This document shows, in pieces, positions 27,920 through 40,086 of a DNA stretch of 64,000 nt. The stretch is from positions 434,001 through 498,000 of the forward strand of contig CAWGIW010000006.1 of NCBI GenBank assembly GCA_963822825.1, read 5' to 3'. The notes beneath the pieces were generated by a model. It did not search any database. It saw only the letters and a program-made list of their open reading frames with translations, and was not told the origin of the DNA. The translations under genes were made by a program, and so were the position numbers. Position 1 is the stretch's first letter. The number at the start of each line of letters is the position of its first letter. The stretch comes from JAWWPY01 sp963822825 (GTDB taxonomy: Bacteria > Actinomycetota > Actinomycetes > Streptosporangiales > Streptosporangiaceae).

Positions 27920-29286
27920 AATCGCTCAAAGCAACGTTGTGCGCAGGTCTGCTCACCGCCACCGCCCTGGCCGCCACGGGCACGTCGGCCGCCTCAGCCG
28001 CGTCGACGGTCAAGCATGTGACCGGCACCCTGACCAACGGGACGACGTGGATCGCCGACGTGCCCTCGAACTGGAACGGCACCCTGCTGCTGTACAGCCA
28101 CGGCTTCGGCCCGCAGATCGCCGCTGACGCCCCGGACCCCGCCACCCAGTCGGCGCTGCTCGCCCGGGGCTACGCGCTCACCGGATCCTCCTACGACCCG
28201 AACGGGTCGATGTGGGCACTGGACACCGCGGTCAGCGACCAGTTCCAGAGCCTGCGGGCAGTCGAGACGACCGTGCTGCCCAGGACGCCCCGTTATGTGC
28301 TAGCGGTTGGTACGTCCATGGGCGGGCTGGTCAGCGCGCTGGAGGACCAGTACGGGACCGGGCGGATCGACGGGTCGCTGACGACATGCGGCATCGTGGC
28401 CGGCGGGATCAACCTCAACAACTACCAGCTCGACGGCGAGTACGCGCTCGCCCAGCTTCTGCTGCCCGGCCAGCAGGTCCAGCTCGTCGGCTTCGCCAAC
28501 GCCGGCGCCGCGCTGACCACCGCGTCGACGCTGGAGAACGCCGCCGTGACGGCGCAGCAGAGCGCGGCCGGGCGGGCCAGGCTGGCGCTGGCGCTGGCCT
28601 TCCTCAACGCCTCGTCCGGTCAGGCCAGTCCGGCGGTACCGGATCCGGCCACGCTGGAGGCCGATCAGTACCAGGTGGAGTTCACCGGCGCGTTCAACAC
28701 GCTGGACTTCATCGAGTCCGCACGGCCCTCCATCGATCAGGCCTCCGGCGGCAACGCGAGCTGGACCACAGGGGTGAACTTCGCGGCGGCGCTGGACCGC
28801 TCCCCGTACCGCGGCGAGGTCGCCGCCCTCTACCGGGCCGCCGGGCTCAGCCTGCGCTCCGATCTGGGCGCCCTCACCCGGCACGCCGACATCACCGCCG
28901 ACCCGGCCGCGGTCAGATCCCTTGAGCACACCTCGGTCCCGACCGGGCGCCTGGCGGTACCCGAACTCGACCTGCACACCATCGCCGACCAGCTCGTGCC
29001 GGTCCAGCAGGAGAACTGGTACGCCCACCGGGTACGGGAAGCCGGGAGCGATGCGCTGCTCCGCCAGGCGTACGTGGCGAGCGTCGGGCACTGCAACTTC
29101 AGCTCCGCCGAACTGCTGGCGGGCCTGCTGGCGCTCTCCCACCGGGTGAGCACCGGACGGTGGGACTTGGTCGCCGAGCCCAGCAGCCTGAACCGGGTGG
29201 CTGCCAGCCTGAACTTGGGGGCGGCCGGGTTCATCGATTACCGGCCCGGACGGCTGACCGGGGAAGTTACCGTATACGCACGATAA
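27916..29286 (+). CDS. Secreted alpha/beta hydrolase
   Basis: 456 residues. Signal peptide about residues 1-29 (LLTATALAATGTSAASA). LLLYSHGFG (58-65) forms the oxyanion hole, GTSMGG the nucleophile elbow with Ser134, and LHTIADQLVP with SVGHCNF the Asp/His end of the triad. An esterase, amidase or oligomer hydrolase acting outside the cell. It is translationally coupled to the MFS gene and followed 10 bases later by marR, so the three are one operon. The substrate may be an ester whose acid enters the CoA-ligase pathway encoded divergently. Confidence 0.82.
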   Translation: MKSLKATLCAGLLTATALAATGTSAASAASTVKHVTGTLTNGTTWIADVPSNWNGTLLLYSHGFGPQIAADAPDPATQSALLARGYALTGSSYDPNGSMWALDTAVSDQFQSLRAVETTVLPRTPRYVLAVGTSMGGLVSALEDQYGTGRIDGSLTTCGIVAGGINLNNYQLDGEYALAQLLLPGQQVQLVGFANAGAALTTASTLENAAVTAQQSAAGRARLALALAFLNASSGQASPAVPDPATLEADQYQVEFTGAFNTLDFIESARPSIDQASGGNASWTTGVNFAAALDRSPYRGEVAALYRAAGLSLRSDLGALTRHADITADPAAVRSLEHTSVPTGRLAVPELDLHTIADQLVPVQQENWYAHRVREAGSDALLRQAYVASVGHCNFSSAELLAGLLALSHRVSTGRWDLVAEPSSLNRVAASLNLGAAGFIDYRPGRLTGEVTVYAR

Positions 29287-29296
29287 TCTCCCCTGT

Positions 29297-29773
29297 ATGT
29301 CCGAGGTAGACGAGCATCGGCCCGGGTCCGCATCTGCTGGGCCCGAGCCGATGCTGATGTACCTGGTCAAACAGCTCGAACTCGCCGTACGGTCCCGGCT
29401 CGACGACATCATCCGCCCCGCCGGGCTGACCGCGCTGCAGTACACGGCGCTGACCGTGCTGGAACGGCATCCGGACATGTCCACCGCTCAGCTCGCGCGG
29501 AACTCCTTCGTCACCTCACAGTCGATGTCGGACATGGTCTCCGCGCTCCTGGCGCTGGATCTGGTCGAACGGCACCGCGACCGGGCGGACCGCCGTCGGC
29601 TGGTCGTCGCGCTGACCCCCAAGGGCCGGGAACTGCTCGATACCTACCGGGACGTGGTCGCCGGGATGGAAGCGCAGATGACCGCCGGCCTGATGCGCTC
29701 GCAGATCACCAGCCTGCGGCGCGGGCTGCGTGCCTGCCACAGCAATCTCGGCGGCGCTCTTGACCGCTCTTGA
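29297..29773 (+). CDS. MarR-family transcriptional regulator
   Basis: 158 residues. The winged helix spans about residues 45-110: LTALQYTALTVLERHPDMST, LARNSFVTSQSMSDMV (recognition helix), and the wing ERHRDRADRRRLVVALTPKG with the conserved DxRxxxLxLT pattern. MarR proteins sense aromatic or phenolic ligands and repress neighbouring genes. As third gene of the MFS-hydrolase operon it probably autoregulates through the palindrome at 26135, and by sequence identity also controls the catabolic operon from 25806. Confidence 0.88.
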   Translation: MSEVDEHRPGSASAGPEPMLMYLVKQLELAVRSRLDDIIRPAGLTALQYTALTVLERHPDMSTAQLARNSFVTSQSMSDMVSALLALDLVERHRDRADRRRLVVALTPKGRELLDTYRDVVAGMEAQMTAGLMRSQITSLRRGLRACHSNLGGALDRS

Positions 29774-29808
29774 ATATTCTCCTTCATCTTTGTCGTAAAG
29801 GAATGACA

Positions 29809-30042
29809 CTACGGGTCTGACGGAGACCTCTTCCGTGCCGACATATCCGAGGTCGTCATCACCCGGCTGAACCCAGCGGCGACCAGGCATGCGTCCGGGC
29901 GGAGTTCCCGGGCGAGGGCGACGGCCTGTATGCCATCCGCGGCTTCTGCTGTCACGGTGATGCCGGGCTGGCTTTCGAGGATGAGCCGGAAGCCGCTACG
30001 GACCATGGCCTGGTCGTCGGCCAGCAGGACCTGGACGGTCAC
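29809..30042 (-). pseudogene. NarL-type response regulator, truncated receiver domain
   Basis: MTVQVLLADDQAMVRSGFRL carries the acidic pocket (DDQ) and continues IQAVALARELRPDACLV to the place where the phospho-acceptor Asp should come, then AAGFSRVMTTSDMSARK and a stop. The Asp, the rest of the receiver and the DNA-binding domain are lost. Its GTG start overlaps the stop of the kinase fragment. Confidence 0.7.
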
Positions 30043-30285
30043 GGCCGGCCGTGTGCGGGGACAGGCAGCGATGCCTGGACCGCCCAGCCCGCGCCGGGCA
30101 GCGGGCCGGCCCGGAGCTTGCCGCCGAGCGCCTCGACCCGCTCCCGCATCCCCACTAGTCCGTAACCGCCGCCGGGACGGTGGTGCCGGGAGGCCGGGGC
30201 GTCGTCAGTGACCTCGACCCTGAGCTGCTGGGGGTCGCGGGATGTACTGCCCATGGACGTTGGTGACGGCGACACGGGTGGATGA
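30039..30285 (-). pseudogene. Histidine kinase C-terminal ATPase fragment
   Basis: LRVEVTDDAPASRHHRPGGG and YGLVGMRERVEALGGKLRAG are the N/G boxes of the HATPase domain of NarL-type kinases, ending HGRP. The upstream part of the gene is replaced by the IS481 element at about 30300. Confidence 0.65.
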
Positions 30286-30357
30286 TCTTGAATAGATGAG
30301 GACCTCAGGGTTCGGGTGTGGATCACCACAATCTGCACCAGAGCCCGGGAGGTCCTC

Positions 30358-30864
30358 GTGGTCCACCGTAATGCCCCGCTGTCTGGGACCGGGCGGCTGC
30401 GCCTGGCCCGGTGCCTCGTCGATGAGGAGTGGCCGCTTCGCCCTAGACGATCACTCCCGGCTCGCTTACACCGAGATCCTGCCTGATAAGACCAAGGACA
30501 CCGCCGTGGCGTTCCTGGCCCGCGCGCACGCCTGGTACGCCGCCGCCGTGATCACCATCGAACGCGTCCTGTCTGACAACGGCTCCTGCCACCGCTCGAA
30601 GACCTGGGCCGCGACCTGCTCAGACCTGGGCATCATCCCTAAACGGACCCGGCCCTACCGGCTCCAGACCAACGGGAAAGCCGAGCGGTTCCACCGCACC
30701 CTGGCCGACGAATGGGCCTACGCCCCCCCTACGCCACCGAAACCGAACGCCCTGCCGCCCTTGACCCCTGGCTGCACCCCTACAACCACCACCGGGGTCA
30801 CACCGCACTCCCAGGCCAGCCGCCCGTCAGCCACGTCACCAACCTCACTGGACAGAACAGCTAG
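30358..30864 (+). mobile_element. IS481-family transposase with internal deletion
   Basis: The GTG at 30358 (GGGAGGT upstream) gives VHRNAPLSGTGRLRLARCLV, the IS481 N-terminus. After about 28 residues it jumps to DDHSRLAYTEILPDKTKDTA, about 150 residues further on in the family, in another frame. DDHSR, SDNGSCHRSKTW and PQTNGKAERFHRTLADEWAY-like text are the DDE core. A shift near 30725 leads to the normal end (TGQNS). Inactive. A kinase fragment abuts its left side and an antitoxin fragment its right. Confidence 0.75.
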
Positions 30865-30865
30865 C

Positions 30866-30963
30866 CGACCGAGCAGGTCCCCAAGAGTGATGTACTCATC
30901 ATCAGCGAGCGCACGGAGCTTGTCCCGCACCGCGCTGTCCAGGCGGATCGTGGTGTCGCTCAT
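30866..30963 (-). pseudogene. Ribbon-helix-helix (VapB-like) antitoxin N-terminus cut by IS481
   Basis: MSDTTIRLDSAVRDKLRALA followed by DDEYITLGDLLGRL is the DNA-binding ribbon-helix-helix of antitoxins. The frame runs into the IS481 end at about 30865. No toxin gene was seen next to it. Confidence 0.6.
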
Positions 30964-31299
30964 ACAATAAGCACACCGCTACGTATGCATGGCTAATGGC
31001 ATTGATCACCGCCAGAACGCCGCAGGCAGCGGGCCCGCGACTGCTCGGTGTCCGAGACAACCGCAGAGCGGGCACCTGGGGCTGCGCGACCTGCCGGGAA
31101 TGGGGTCGGGCGGGTGCTACGCGGCCACCGCCGTTGCTCAGCCGGGCCATTCACCGGGAACCGGCCTGGTAGCGACGTTGATGACCAGGCAGACCAGAAA
31201 AAACGCCGACCCGATGTGCATGCGACGGAGATACCGCGCCCGGCGAAATGGGCCCCGGGCCGGGCGCGGTGCCCGGCGTTATTTCAGAAACCTGGAAGT
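30964..31299. other. No recognisable gene
   Basis: Overlapping open frames on both strands without family resemblance or ribosome binding sites. Confidence 0.35.
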
Positions 31300-31386
31300 T
31301 CAGGACCAGAAGTCGATGCTCGCCTGCGGGTCCGTCGTCGCGGCCCAGAACTCAGTGATCTTGCCCCCGCTGACTGACCCGGATCA
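31300..31386 (-). pseudogene. SnoaL/NTF2-like protein, C-terminal scrap
   Basis: The minus strand reads GGKITEFWAATTDPQASIDF, Trp, Ser, stop. This is the typical last strand of SnoaL-like ketosteroid-isomerase-fold proteins (GKI-E-W-...D). The rest is gone. Confidence 0.5.
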
Positions 31387-31604
31387 CGGATCGATCCCCC
31401 TCATCGCACGATAACGCCGGAGTACCGGCCGGGACCCCCGCGAGACGACGCGCACCTCTTGACCCCGGAGCGTGCTCGGGCTTAGATCAGGGACAGACAT
31501 CGGATCTCATACCGAGGAACCGACACCACTATGAGAAGTATGGGGCGCAGGCCCCCCCGATTGCCGCCTATACATCCGATGAATTTGCTGCCAAGGGAAA
31601 CGTC

Positions 31605-34600
31605 GTGGGAACGCTGAAGCGCCTCGCCGCGGTCGCGGTGCTCTGTCTCGCTGGGACCAGCCTGAGCACGGCAAGCGCGGCCGCGGACACCACCGGTCAG
31701 CTAGTCGTCCTCTACGCGTCTCCCCACGGCAGCGGGACGGCCTGCGCCAGGCACGCACCGTGCAGTCTCGCCGGGGCCAAGAGCCGGGTTGAGCAACTCA
31801 ACCAGAACATGACCAGCGACATCGACGTCGACCTGTATGGCGGTACCTACCACGTGCCGGCGGCCTCCGGTTCGGTCCGGCGGACTCGGGCAGCAACGGC
31901 TACCCGTGGTCTGGCAGGCCGTTCGCGGTCAGGCACCCGGTGATCAGCGGCGCCGACCAGGTCACCGGCTTCACCGAGTACGACAGAGGGCTCGACATAT
32001 GGCGCGCCCCGGTGTCCGCGGCCGCTGCGGCGGCGGGCGGGCAGCAACTGTTCGTGGACGGGCAGCGCGCCCAGCTCGCGCAGAGCGCGGGTTCGCCGCC
32101 GGGGGTGCAGGTCACCGCCACCGGGTTCAGCACGACCGATCCCACCTACGCCTCGTTCACCAACCAGAGCCAGATCGAGGTGGTGGACAACAGCGACTGG
32201 AAGCACGAGAGCTGCCCGGTGCAGAGCATCACGCCCGCGCCCGGCGGCGGGTCGGACATCAACATTGCTGCCGAGCTGCTGGCACGCCAACAACGTGGAC
32301 GTGCCCAACCTCGGCTTCCCCTACAACGGCAACGGGCTTCCGGCCATGTCCGGCATCTCCTACGTGGAGAACGCCTACCAGCTGCTGACCCAGCCCGGCC
32401 AGTTCTACCTGGACCAGGCCGGCGACTACCTGTACTACATCCCACGGCCGGGCCAGGACATGGCGACGGCGGACGTGGAACTGCCGGTACTGCAGAGCCT
32501 GCTGACCGTGCAGGGAACGCCCGGCCACCTGGCCCCGGTGAACCAGAACGTCTCGGGCCCGTCTACTCGGGCCGAGCTGGCAGGGCACACCAGCCGGGCC
32601 TGGGCGACCTTGGCAACGACATCGAGGCCGCGACCGCTGATGGCGACTCGATGACCTGCACGTTCTCCGGGACGGGCGTGGAGGTGCTGGGCGAGACCTA
32701 CAGCGACGAGGGCAGCTTCGACGTCTACGTGGACGGCAAGCAGGACACCCGGCAGGCCTGGACGGAGAACAGCAGTGGCGGACACCCGGCTGGCGCAGCA
32801 GGTGGTCTACTCGGTGCAGGGCCTGACCCAGGGCACCCACACGTCAAGATGGTCAAGACGGGCGGCACGTACTTCACCGTGGACGGCTTCGCCGTCACCC
32901 CGGATCCGGTTCATCCCGGTGCGGGACATCTCGTTCGACGGACATCGGCTTCGAGTACTCGACCTGGAACCTCCCGGTGACCAATGGCTACATCGACAAC
33001 CAGGCCGGGGTGCTGTGGGACACCTCGGGGGCGACGACTGTGCCCGGCGATCGTCCCGCGAGCGGTCACCGTGTCACGCGGCTCCGGCATCAGCGTTTGC
33101 CGGTGACGCGTTCGAGCACCTGGGCGCCACCGGGGTCAACTTCGCCGACGGGACGCAGGACTCCTCGGTCACGGCAGCACGATCACCGACACGGCAGGCG
33201 GCGGCATCTCGGCTGGTGAGGTGGACGACTACTTCCAGACCGACCCGGCGTTGATGACCACCGGCGACACGGTCGTCGGGCAACGTGATCTCCTACACCG
33301 GGCAGGACTACTCCGACACTGTCGGCGTCTGGGCCGGGTACACCCGCGACCTGACCATTTCGCACAACGACATCGGCCACACGCCCTACTCCGGCATGTC
33401 GATCGGCTGGGGCTGGGGATACGCCTCGCCGTGCAGCATGCAGGCCGCCCAGGGCCTGACCAGCTGCGAGCACGGCACCAACTACGCGGGCGGCAACAAG
33501 GTGACCGGCAACTACGTGCACGACGTGATGAACACGCTGTTCGACGGCGGCCCGATCTACACCAACGGCGGCCAGGGCGAGGACGGCGCCGGGGTGTACT
33601 CGGTGCTGGCCGGGAACTACGTCGCCATCGGCAACCACGACGACAACATGCTCTACCAGGACGAGGGCAGCTCCTACTGGCACACCTACAACAACGTGGT
33701 GAACTTCGCCGCGGGCGGCACCTGGATCGGCATGTGGACCCCGACGATCAACAACATCACCGTCGGCCCGGCCAACTACTCCGCGACCGCGTCGGTGAAC
33801 AACAACGGCACCGACATCACCTCACGCCCCCGACGGTGGTGTCCGGCGGCCCTGGCCCGCCGCCGCGCGGGCGATCATGAACGCGGCCGGGCCGCGACCC
33901 ACGCCCGTTCCCGCCGGTCTACGACGACGACAACCAGGCCCTGAGCTACACCGGCGACTGGACCGCTCAGGGCACGCTCGCCGATCAGGGCGACACGCAT
34001 AGCACGATCCAGCACGGCGCCTCGGTCACGCTGCACTTCACCGGCAGGAGCATCGCCTTCGTCCGGCGAAGGCCCCGGCGGCGGCAAGGCCGCGGATCTC
34101 CATCGACGGCAAGCCGCATGGCGAGGTCGCACGTACGCGCCTTCGCCGATCCGGGCCAGACGGTATTCACCGACACCTCGCTGACACCCGGCACGCACAC
34201 GATCAAGGTCACCGACGCGAGCGCGCAAGCTCGCGGTCGGCTCGTTCCAGGTTCCGCCGCAGCCCTACCTGGGTGTGCACTCCGGCCCGACCGCGGCGGT
34301 CAGCAGGCTTACCGTGAAGGCGACGGTCGGGGATCCGGGCGCCGGCCGCTGCGGCACACGGGTCACGCTGCTGGCGCCCGTCAGGCTGGACCGCCAGCAA
34401 GCCGGTCGGCCTCGGCACGGTGCCGCGCGGGCGGCACGGCGACCGCGACGTTCACCGTGACCCCGCCTCGTCGCAGCCGCCCGGCTTGTGCATCTTGACC
34501 GCGATCGCCAGCTACTCGCGGCTCGCGGCACGGGCCAGCAGGTCCTGGCCGGCAGCACGAGGTCGGACACGCCCTACAGCTCGCTGGCCGCGGCATTCGA

Positions 34601-35133
34601 GCAACGCCGGCGTCTCGGCGGACTCCGACACCGGCGCCGCCGACCTGGACGGCTCCGGTTACAGCTTCTCGGCGACCGCGCTGGCCAGCGCCGGGGTCAC
34701 GCCCGGCTCCGCCGTCACGGCCGGCGGTCTCAGCTTCGCCTGGCCCGCCGCCGCCCCCGGCAGCGCCGATAACGTGGTCGCCTCCGGTCAGGAGATCGCG
34801 GTGAACCAGTCCGGGAGCACGCTGGGCTTCCTGGACACCTCGACGTACGGTCCGGTGCAGGGCTCAGGGCACGATCGTCTACGCCAACGGCACGACCCAG
34901 AGCTTCACGCTCACCACGCCGGACTGGTACTCGGTCGCGGGACGGCGAACTCGGCGATCTCCATGGCCTACCGGAACGCCCCCGGCAACGTACAGAACAG
35001 CCATCCGGTCAACGTCTACGAGCAGTCGGTCGCGCTGGACTCGACCGCCCAGGTAGCTGGCGTGATCCTGCCCGACATCGGCCAGGGCGTCTCCGGGCCC
35101 GCGCTGCACATCTTCGCGATAGCGGTCGGCTAG
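31605..35133 (+). pseudogene. Very large secreted right-handed beta-helix protein with C-terminal binding domains, many frameshifts
   Basis: GTG 31605 (AAGGGAA upstream) opens GTLKRLAAVAVLCLAGTSLS, a signal peptide, then LYASPHGSGTACARHAPCSL and DVDLYGGTYHV, the start of beta-helix polysaccharide-active proteins. Across about fifteen frame changes follow a helix core (YIDNQAGVLWDTSG, GVWAGYTRDLTISHNDIGHT, NKVTGNYVHDVMNTLFDGGP, HDDNMLYQDEGSSYWHTYNN), a CBM-like sandwich (LSYTGDWTAQGTLADQGDTH) and a NEW3-like end domain (ADLDGSGYSFSATALASAGV, ending ALHIFAIAVG). An intact version would be about 1170 residues. Probably a plant or microbial polysaccharide-degrading enzyme. The uninterrupted stretch 33285-33820 shows the best preserved part. 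Confidence 0.7.
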
Positions 35134-35136
35134 CGA

Positions 35137-35378
35137 AGCCCGGCGAGGTGCGCCGGGCGGCGCGGACCGCCCGGATGAAGCGGTCGATGATCGTGCCGCC
35201 CGTGGCGGTGAGAATTGACTCCGGGGTGAAACTGCAGGCCCTCGGCCGGGTGGCGGGCGTGCCTCAGGCAGGGAAGGGCTGCGGCAGGCCGAGCAGCGGC
35301 GCGAGGATGCCGCAGGCCACGCTGATCCCGGCGTCGGCGGGGGTGCCAGGGCCAGGAAAGAAACGACGCCGAACAGGC
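35137..35378 (-). pseudogene. Class I glutamine amidotransferase (TrpG/PabA-like) remnant
   Basis: Minus-strand fragments read PGPGTPADAGISVA, the conserved SPGPGTP-DAG of anthranilate/aminodeoxychorismate synthase component II, and then GLQFHP with PESILTATGGTIIDRFIRAV, the C-terminal FHPESI-T motif with the catalytic His/Glu. The nucleophile elbow and about 100 residues between them are missing. Confidence 0.55.
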
Positions 35379-35486
35379 CTGCTGACGACCTCTCGCCCGC
35401 TCCCGCCGATTCCCCGGGCACCCATCCGCCCGGTGCCGCGACCCGTTCCCGCCCATACCTGCCCAGGATTGGTCTAGACCTATACG

Positions 35487-35600
35487 CGCTGGTATCAGCA
35501 CGGATTCAGCACGCGGCCCGGAAACGACGGGAAATAACCGGTACGTTTCTGGCAATTCGGACATGAAACGGGTCGCCCCACTCCCGAGTGGGGCGACCCG
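35487..35600. repeat. Dispersed 114-bp repeat with perfect hairpin, copy 2
   Basis: Matches 6330-6443 with four substitutions. Same 15-bp-arm hairpin at its right end (35569-35600). The minus-strand frame reads MSELPETYRLFPVVSGPRAE. Homology stops sharply at both ends. Confidence 0.7.
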
Positions 35601-35637
35601 CCTTCCATCCAGCGAATCCGTATAACCGCAGGTCAAA

Positions 35638-36885
35638 CTACCGGACGTCGAGCCCGGTGAGGGCGCGGCCGATGATCATGCGCTGGATCTCCGAGGTGCC
35701 CTCGAAGATGGTGAAGATCTTCGCGTCCCGGTGCCAGCGCTCCACCGGGTAATCCCGGGTGTAGCCGTTGCCGCCGAGGATCTGGATGGCCTGCTCGGTG
35801 ACCCGGACCGCGGTCTCCCCCGCGACCAGCTTGGACATCGACCCCTCGGCGTTGTCGAGCGGCAGCCCGTGGCGCGCCATCCAGGCGGCCCGCCAGACCA
35901 GCAGCCGGGCCGCGTCCACCGACGCCTGCATGTCGGCCAGCATGAACGCGATCGCCTGGTTCTGCCCGATCGGCCGGCCGAACTGCACCCGGTCGCGGGC
36001 GTAGTCCCGGGCGTACTCGACGGCCGCGCGGGCCGATGCCGACCGCCATCGCGGCGACGCTCGGCCGGGACGCCTCGAACGTCTTCATCGCCGCCTGCTC
36101 GCCGCCCCGGCCGCCCGCACGGACCCGGGCCAGCCGCTCGTCCAGCCGGTCCTTGCCGCCGACCAGGCAGCGGCCCGGCACCCGCACATCGTCGAGCACG
36201 ACCTCGGCGGTGTGCGAGGCACGGATCCCGTGCTTGCGGAACTTCTGCCCCTGGCGACAGGCCCGGCGTGCCCGGCGGCACGATGAAGCTCGCCTGGCCC
36301 GCGGCTGCCGAGCGCCGGGTCCACCGACGCCACGACCACGTGCACGTCGGCGATGCCGCCGTTGGTGGCCCAGGTCTTGGTGCCGTTGAGCACCCACTCG
36401 TCGGTGGCCTCGTCGTAGACGGCCCGGGTGCGGATGGCGCCGACGTCGCTGCCCGCGTCCGGCTCGGAGGCGCAGAACGCGGCGAGCTTGACGTCGCCTG
36501 GCCCGCCGAACATCTGCGGCAGCCACTCGCCCGATCTGCTCCGTGGGTGCCGTTGCTGGCCACCGCGACCGCGGCCAGCGTGCTGCCGACCAGGGACAGC
36601 GCCGATGCCCGGCGTCGCCCCAGAACAGCTCCTCGAACGCGATCGGGATGCCGAGGCCGGTGGGCTCCAGCCACTGCTCGCCGAAGAAGTCCAGCGAGTA
36701 CAGGCCGATCTTGGCCGCCTCCTCCAGGATCGGCCAGGGGGTCTCCTCGCGCTCGTCCCATTCGGCCGCCGCGGGCCTGATACGTGTCCGCCGGCGAAGC
36801 CATGCACCCAGTCCCGCATCTCGCGCAGGTCGGGCCCGGGATCCAGGGAGAATCGCGGCGGGGTCAGGGGGTCGGCGCTGCTCAT
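35638..36885 (-). pseudogene. Acyl-CoA dehydrogenase, frameshifted
   Basis: Start MSSADPLTPPRFSLDPGPDL (ATG 36885). Recoverable segments are KLAAFCASEPDAGSDVGAIR and VLNGTKTWATNGGIADVHVV (FAD/substrate-binding middle domain), KHGIRASHTAEVVLDDVRVP, VQFGRPIGQNQAIAFMLADM, and QILGGNGYTRDYPVERWHRD with FTIFEGTSEIQRMIIGRAL, the flavin- and CoA-contacting C-terminal helices. About five frame changes, several next to GC runs. Length and order are normal, so nothing large is missing. It catalyses the first step of beta-oxidation and sits next to the ramB-aceA pair of fatty-acid/acetate metabolism. Confidence 0.75.
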
Positions 36886-36971
36886 GGTGCTCCTCGGCCG
36901 GCCGGTCGTCCGTATGTTACTGATGAGTAGCATCCAGGCAGCCGAGCCAGCGCCTAGACCGTGCCCGTCAC

Positions 36972-38420
36972 TCAGCCCTGGTCGTGGCGGTCCAGGAACT
37001 CATAGACGTCGGTCTCGTCCACGCCGGGGAAGCTGCCGGTCGGCAGCGCGGACAGGATGTGCGAGTGCGCCCGGGCCGACGGCCAGGCCATGCCCTCCCA
37101 GCGGGCCGGCCAGGCTCGGCCGGCGGCCGCTGGCAGCAGTCGCCGTCCGGGCACCGCGACGCCCGCCGGGTGCGCCGTCTCCCGGCCACGGAACCAGCGG
37201 GAGTGCTCGTAGGTGATGCCGAGGGTGATCGCGAACCCGCGCTCGGCACCGGGATCGACGTGGGCCACGCACCAGTACGTGCCCGACGGCGTGTCGGTGT
37301 ACTGGTAGCACGGCGAGAACCGGTCGGCCGCGGAGAACACCTGCCGGCCAGCACCACTGGCGGCACATCCGCTGGCCCTCGATCGCGCCCGGAGGAGTCG
37401 GCCGGGCAGCACCAGGCCATCGTTCTCGTAGGCCTTGTAGATGATGCCGCTCTCGTCGTTCTTCACGAAGTGGCAGGTCAGGCCGAGGTGGTGGGTGGCC
37501 AGGTTGGTGAACCGGTGGGCGGCCATCTCATACGACACCGAGTACACGTCCCGCAGGTCCTCGACGGACAGCTCCCTGCTCTGCTTGGCCTCGAGCAGGA
37601 ACCGCGCGGCGGACCGCTCGGGGACCAGGACCGCGGCGGCGAAGTAGTTGGCCTCGACCCGCTGCCGCAGGAAGTCGGCGAAGTCCTGCGGGGTGTCGTG
37701 GCCGAGCACGAAATGCCCGAGCGTCTGCAGCAGGATCGTCCGGGGCGAGTGCATGCCCATGGTCTCTTGCTTCAGGTAGATCCGGCGGTGCCGCAGGTCG
37801 GTGACCGACCGGACGGACCGCGGCAGGTCCTGCGCGTAGCGTGACGGCAAAGCCATGGCGCGCGACGATCGCCATCAGCGTGCCCTGCGACAGCGCGCCG
37901 CCGCGGTAGCCGACATCGTCAAGCGCCTGCGCGGCGGCCGCCTCGATCTCCGGGAAGTAGTTGCCGCGCTCGCGCATCGCGCCGCGCAGCACGGCGTTCG
38001 CCATCCGGGCCTCCTCCGGCGTGGCCGTCGGCCTGGTGCGCTGCCTGCGCAGCTCGCCGTATAGAGCGCGACCACGTGCTCGAGCACGTCGCTGGGCACC
38101 CGGGCGCCGGCCTTCAGGTGCGGCAGCCCGAGATCGCGGTACACGGGTCGCGCTGCGCCTCCTCCACCGCGATCTCCAGCTGGGCCCGGCGGCTCGGCGG
38201 CTGGTGCCGCAGCAGCTCCTCGGCCGGCACGCGACAGCGCCGTGGCCAGCGACTCGATCAGCGACAGCTTGGGCTCCCGGCGGCCGTTCTCCAGCAGTGA
38301 GAGCGCCGAGGGGGCACGGCCCACCCGCTCGCCCAGTTCGGCCAGCGTGATGCCCTGAGCCCGCCGCAGATGCCGCAGCCGCTGCCCGAACGTTGCAAGG
38401 TCTAGACCACTTGACGTCAA
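36972..38420 (-). pseudogene. ramB: RamB-like XRE-family regulator of acetate/fatty-acid metabolism, frameshifted
   Basis: TTG 38420 gives TSSGLDLATFGQRLRHLRRA and ITLAELGERVGRAPSALSLL, an XRE helix-turn-helix. Later frames carry PEEARMANAVLRGAMRERGN and the IrrE/ImmA-like middle domain with TLGHFVLGHDTPQDFADFLR (metallopeptidase-like HxxxH variant) and EANYFAAAVLVPE, then the DUF2083 end (RFSPCYQYTDTPSGTYWCVA, ending DVYEFLDRHDQG). This order is that of RamB/short-chain-fatty-acid regulators, which control isocitrate lyase in corynebacteria and mycobacteria. The divergent neighbour here is indeed aceA. About four frame changes; total span is normal (around 480 residues). Confidence 0.72.
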
Positions 38421-38549
38421 ATCTTGCGGCTCTTCTCGTGCCGAAACTCCGCCATAAGTTCATGATATGTGAAAATCTTCAAATCTTCAGGACCTCGGGC
38501 ACTGGTGTCGTCGTGGTCTCCTTGCGCACCCTGGGGCTACCAACCCAGG
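38411..38549. promoter_or_regulatory. ramB-aceA divergent control region
   Basis: It contains the palindrome TTGACGTCAA (38411-38420, overlapping the ramB start), a tandem pair of AAATCTTC (38473-38488) in a locally AT-rich stretch, and a hairpin CCCTGGG/CCCAGGG with an 8-base loop (38528-38549) in the aceA leader. The tandem pair is a candidate operator for the RamB-like protein. Confidence 0.45.
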
Positions 38550-38574
38550 GGACGACGAGAGTCGGGAGGACCCA

Positions 38575-40086
<1,512 letters not shown>

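Noticed and set aside
30989..31414. A 141-codon plus-strand frame
   Set aside because: It is antisense to the SnoaL-like scrap at its end and lacks recognisable content.
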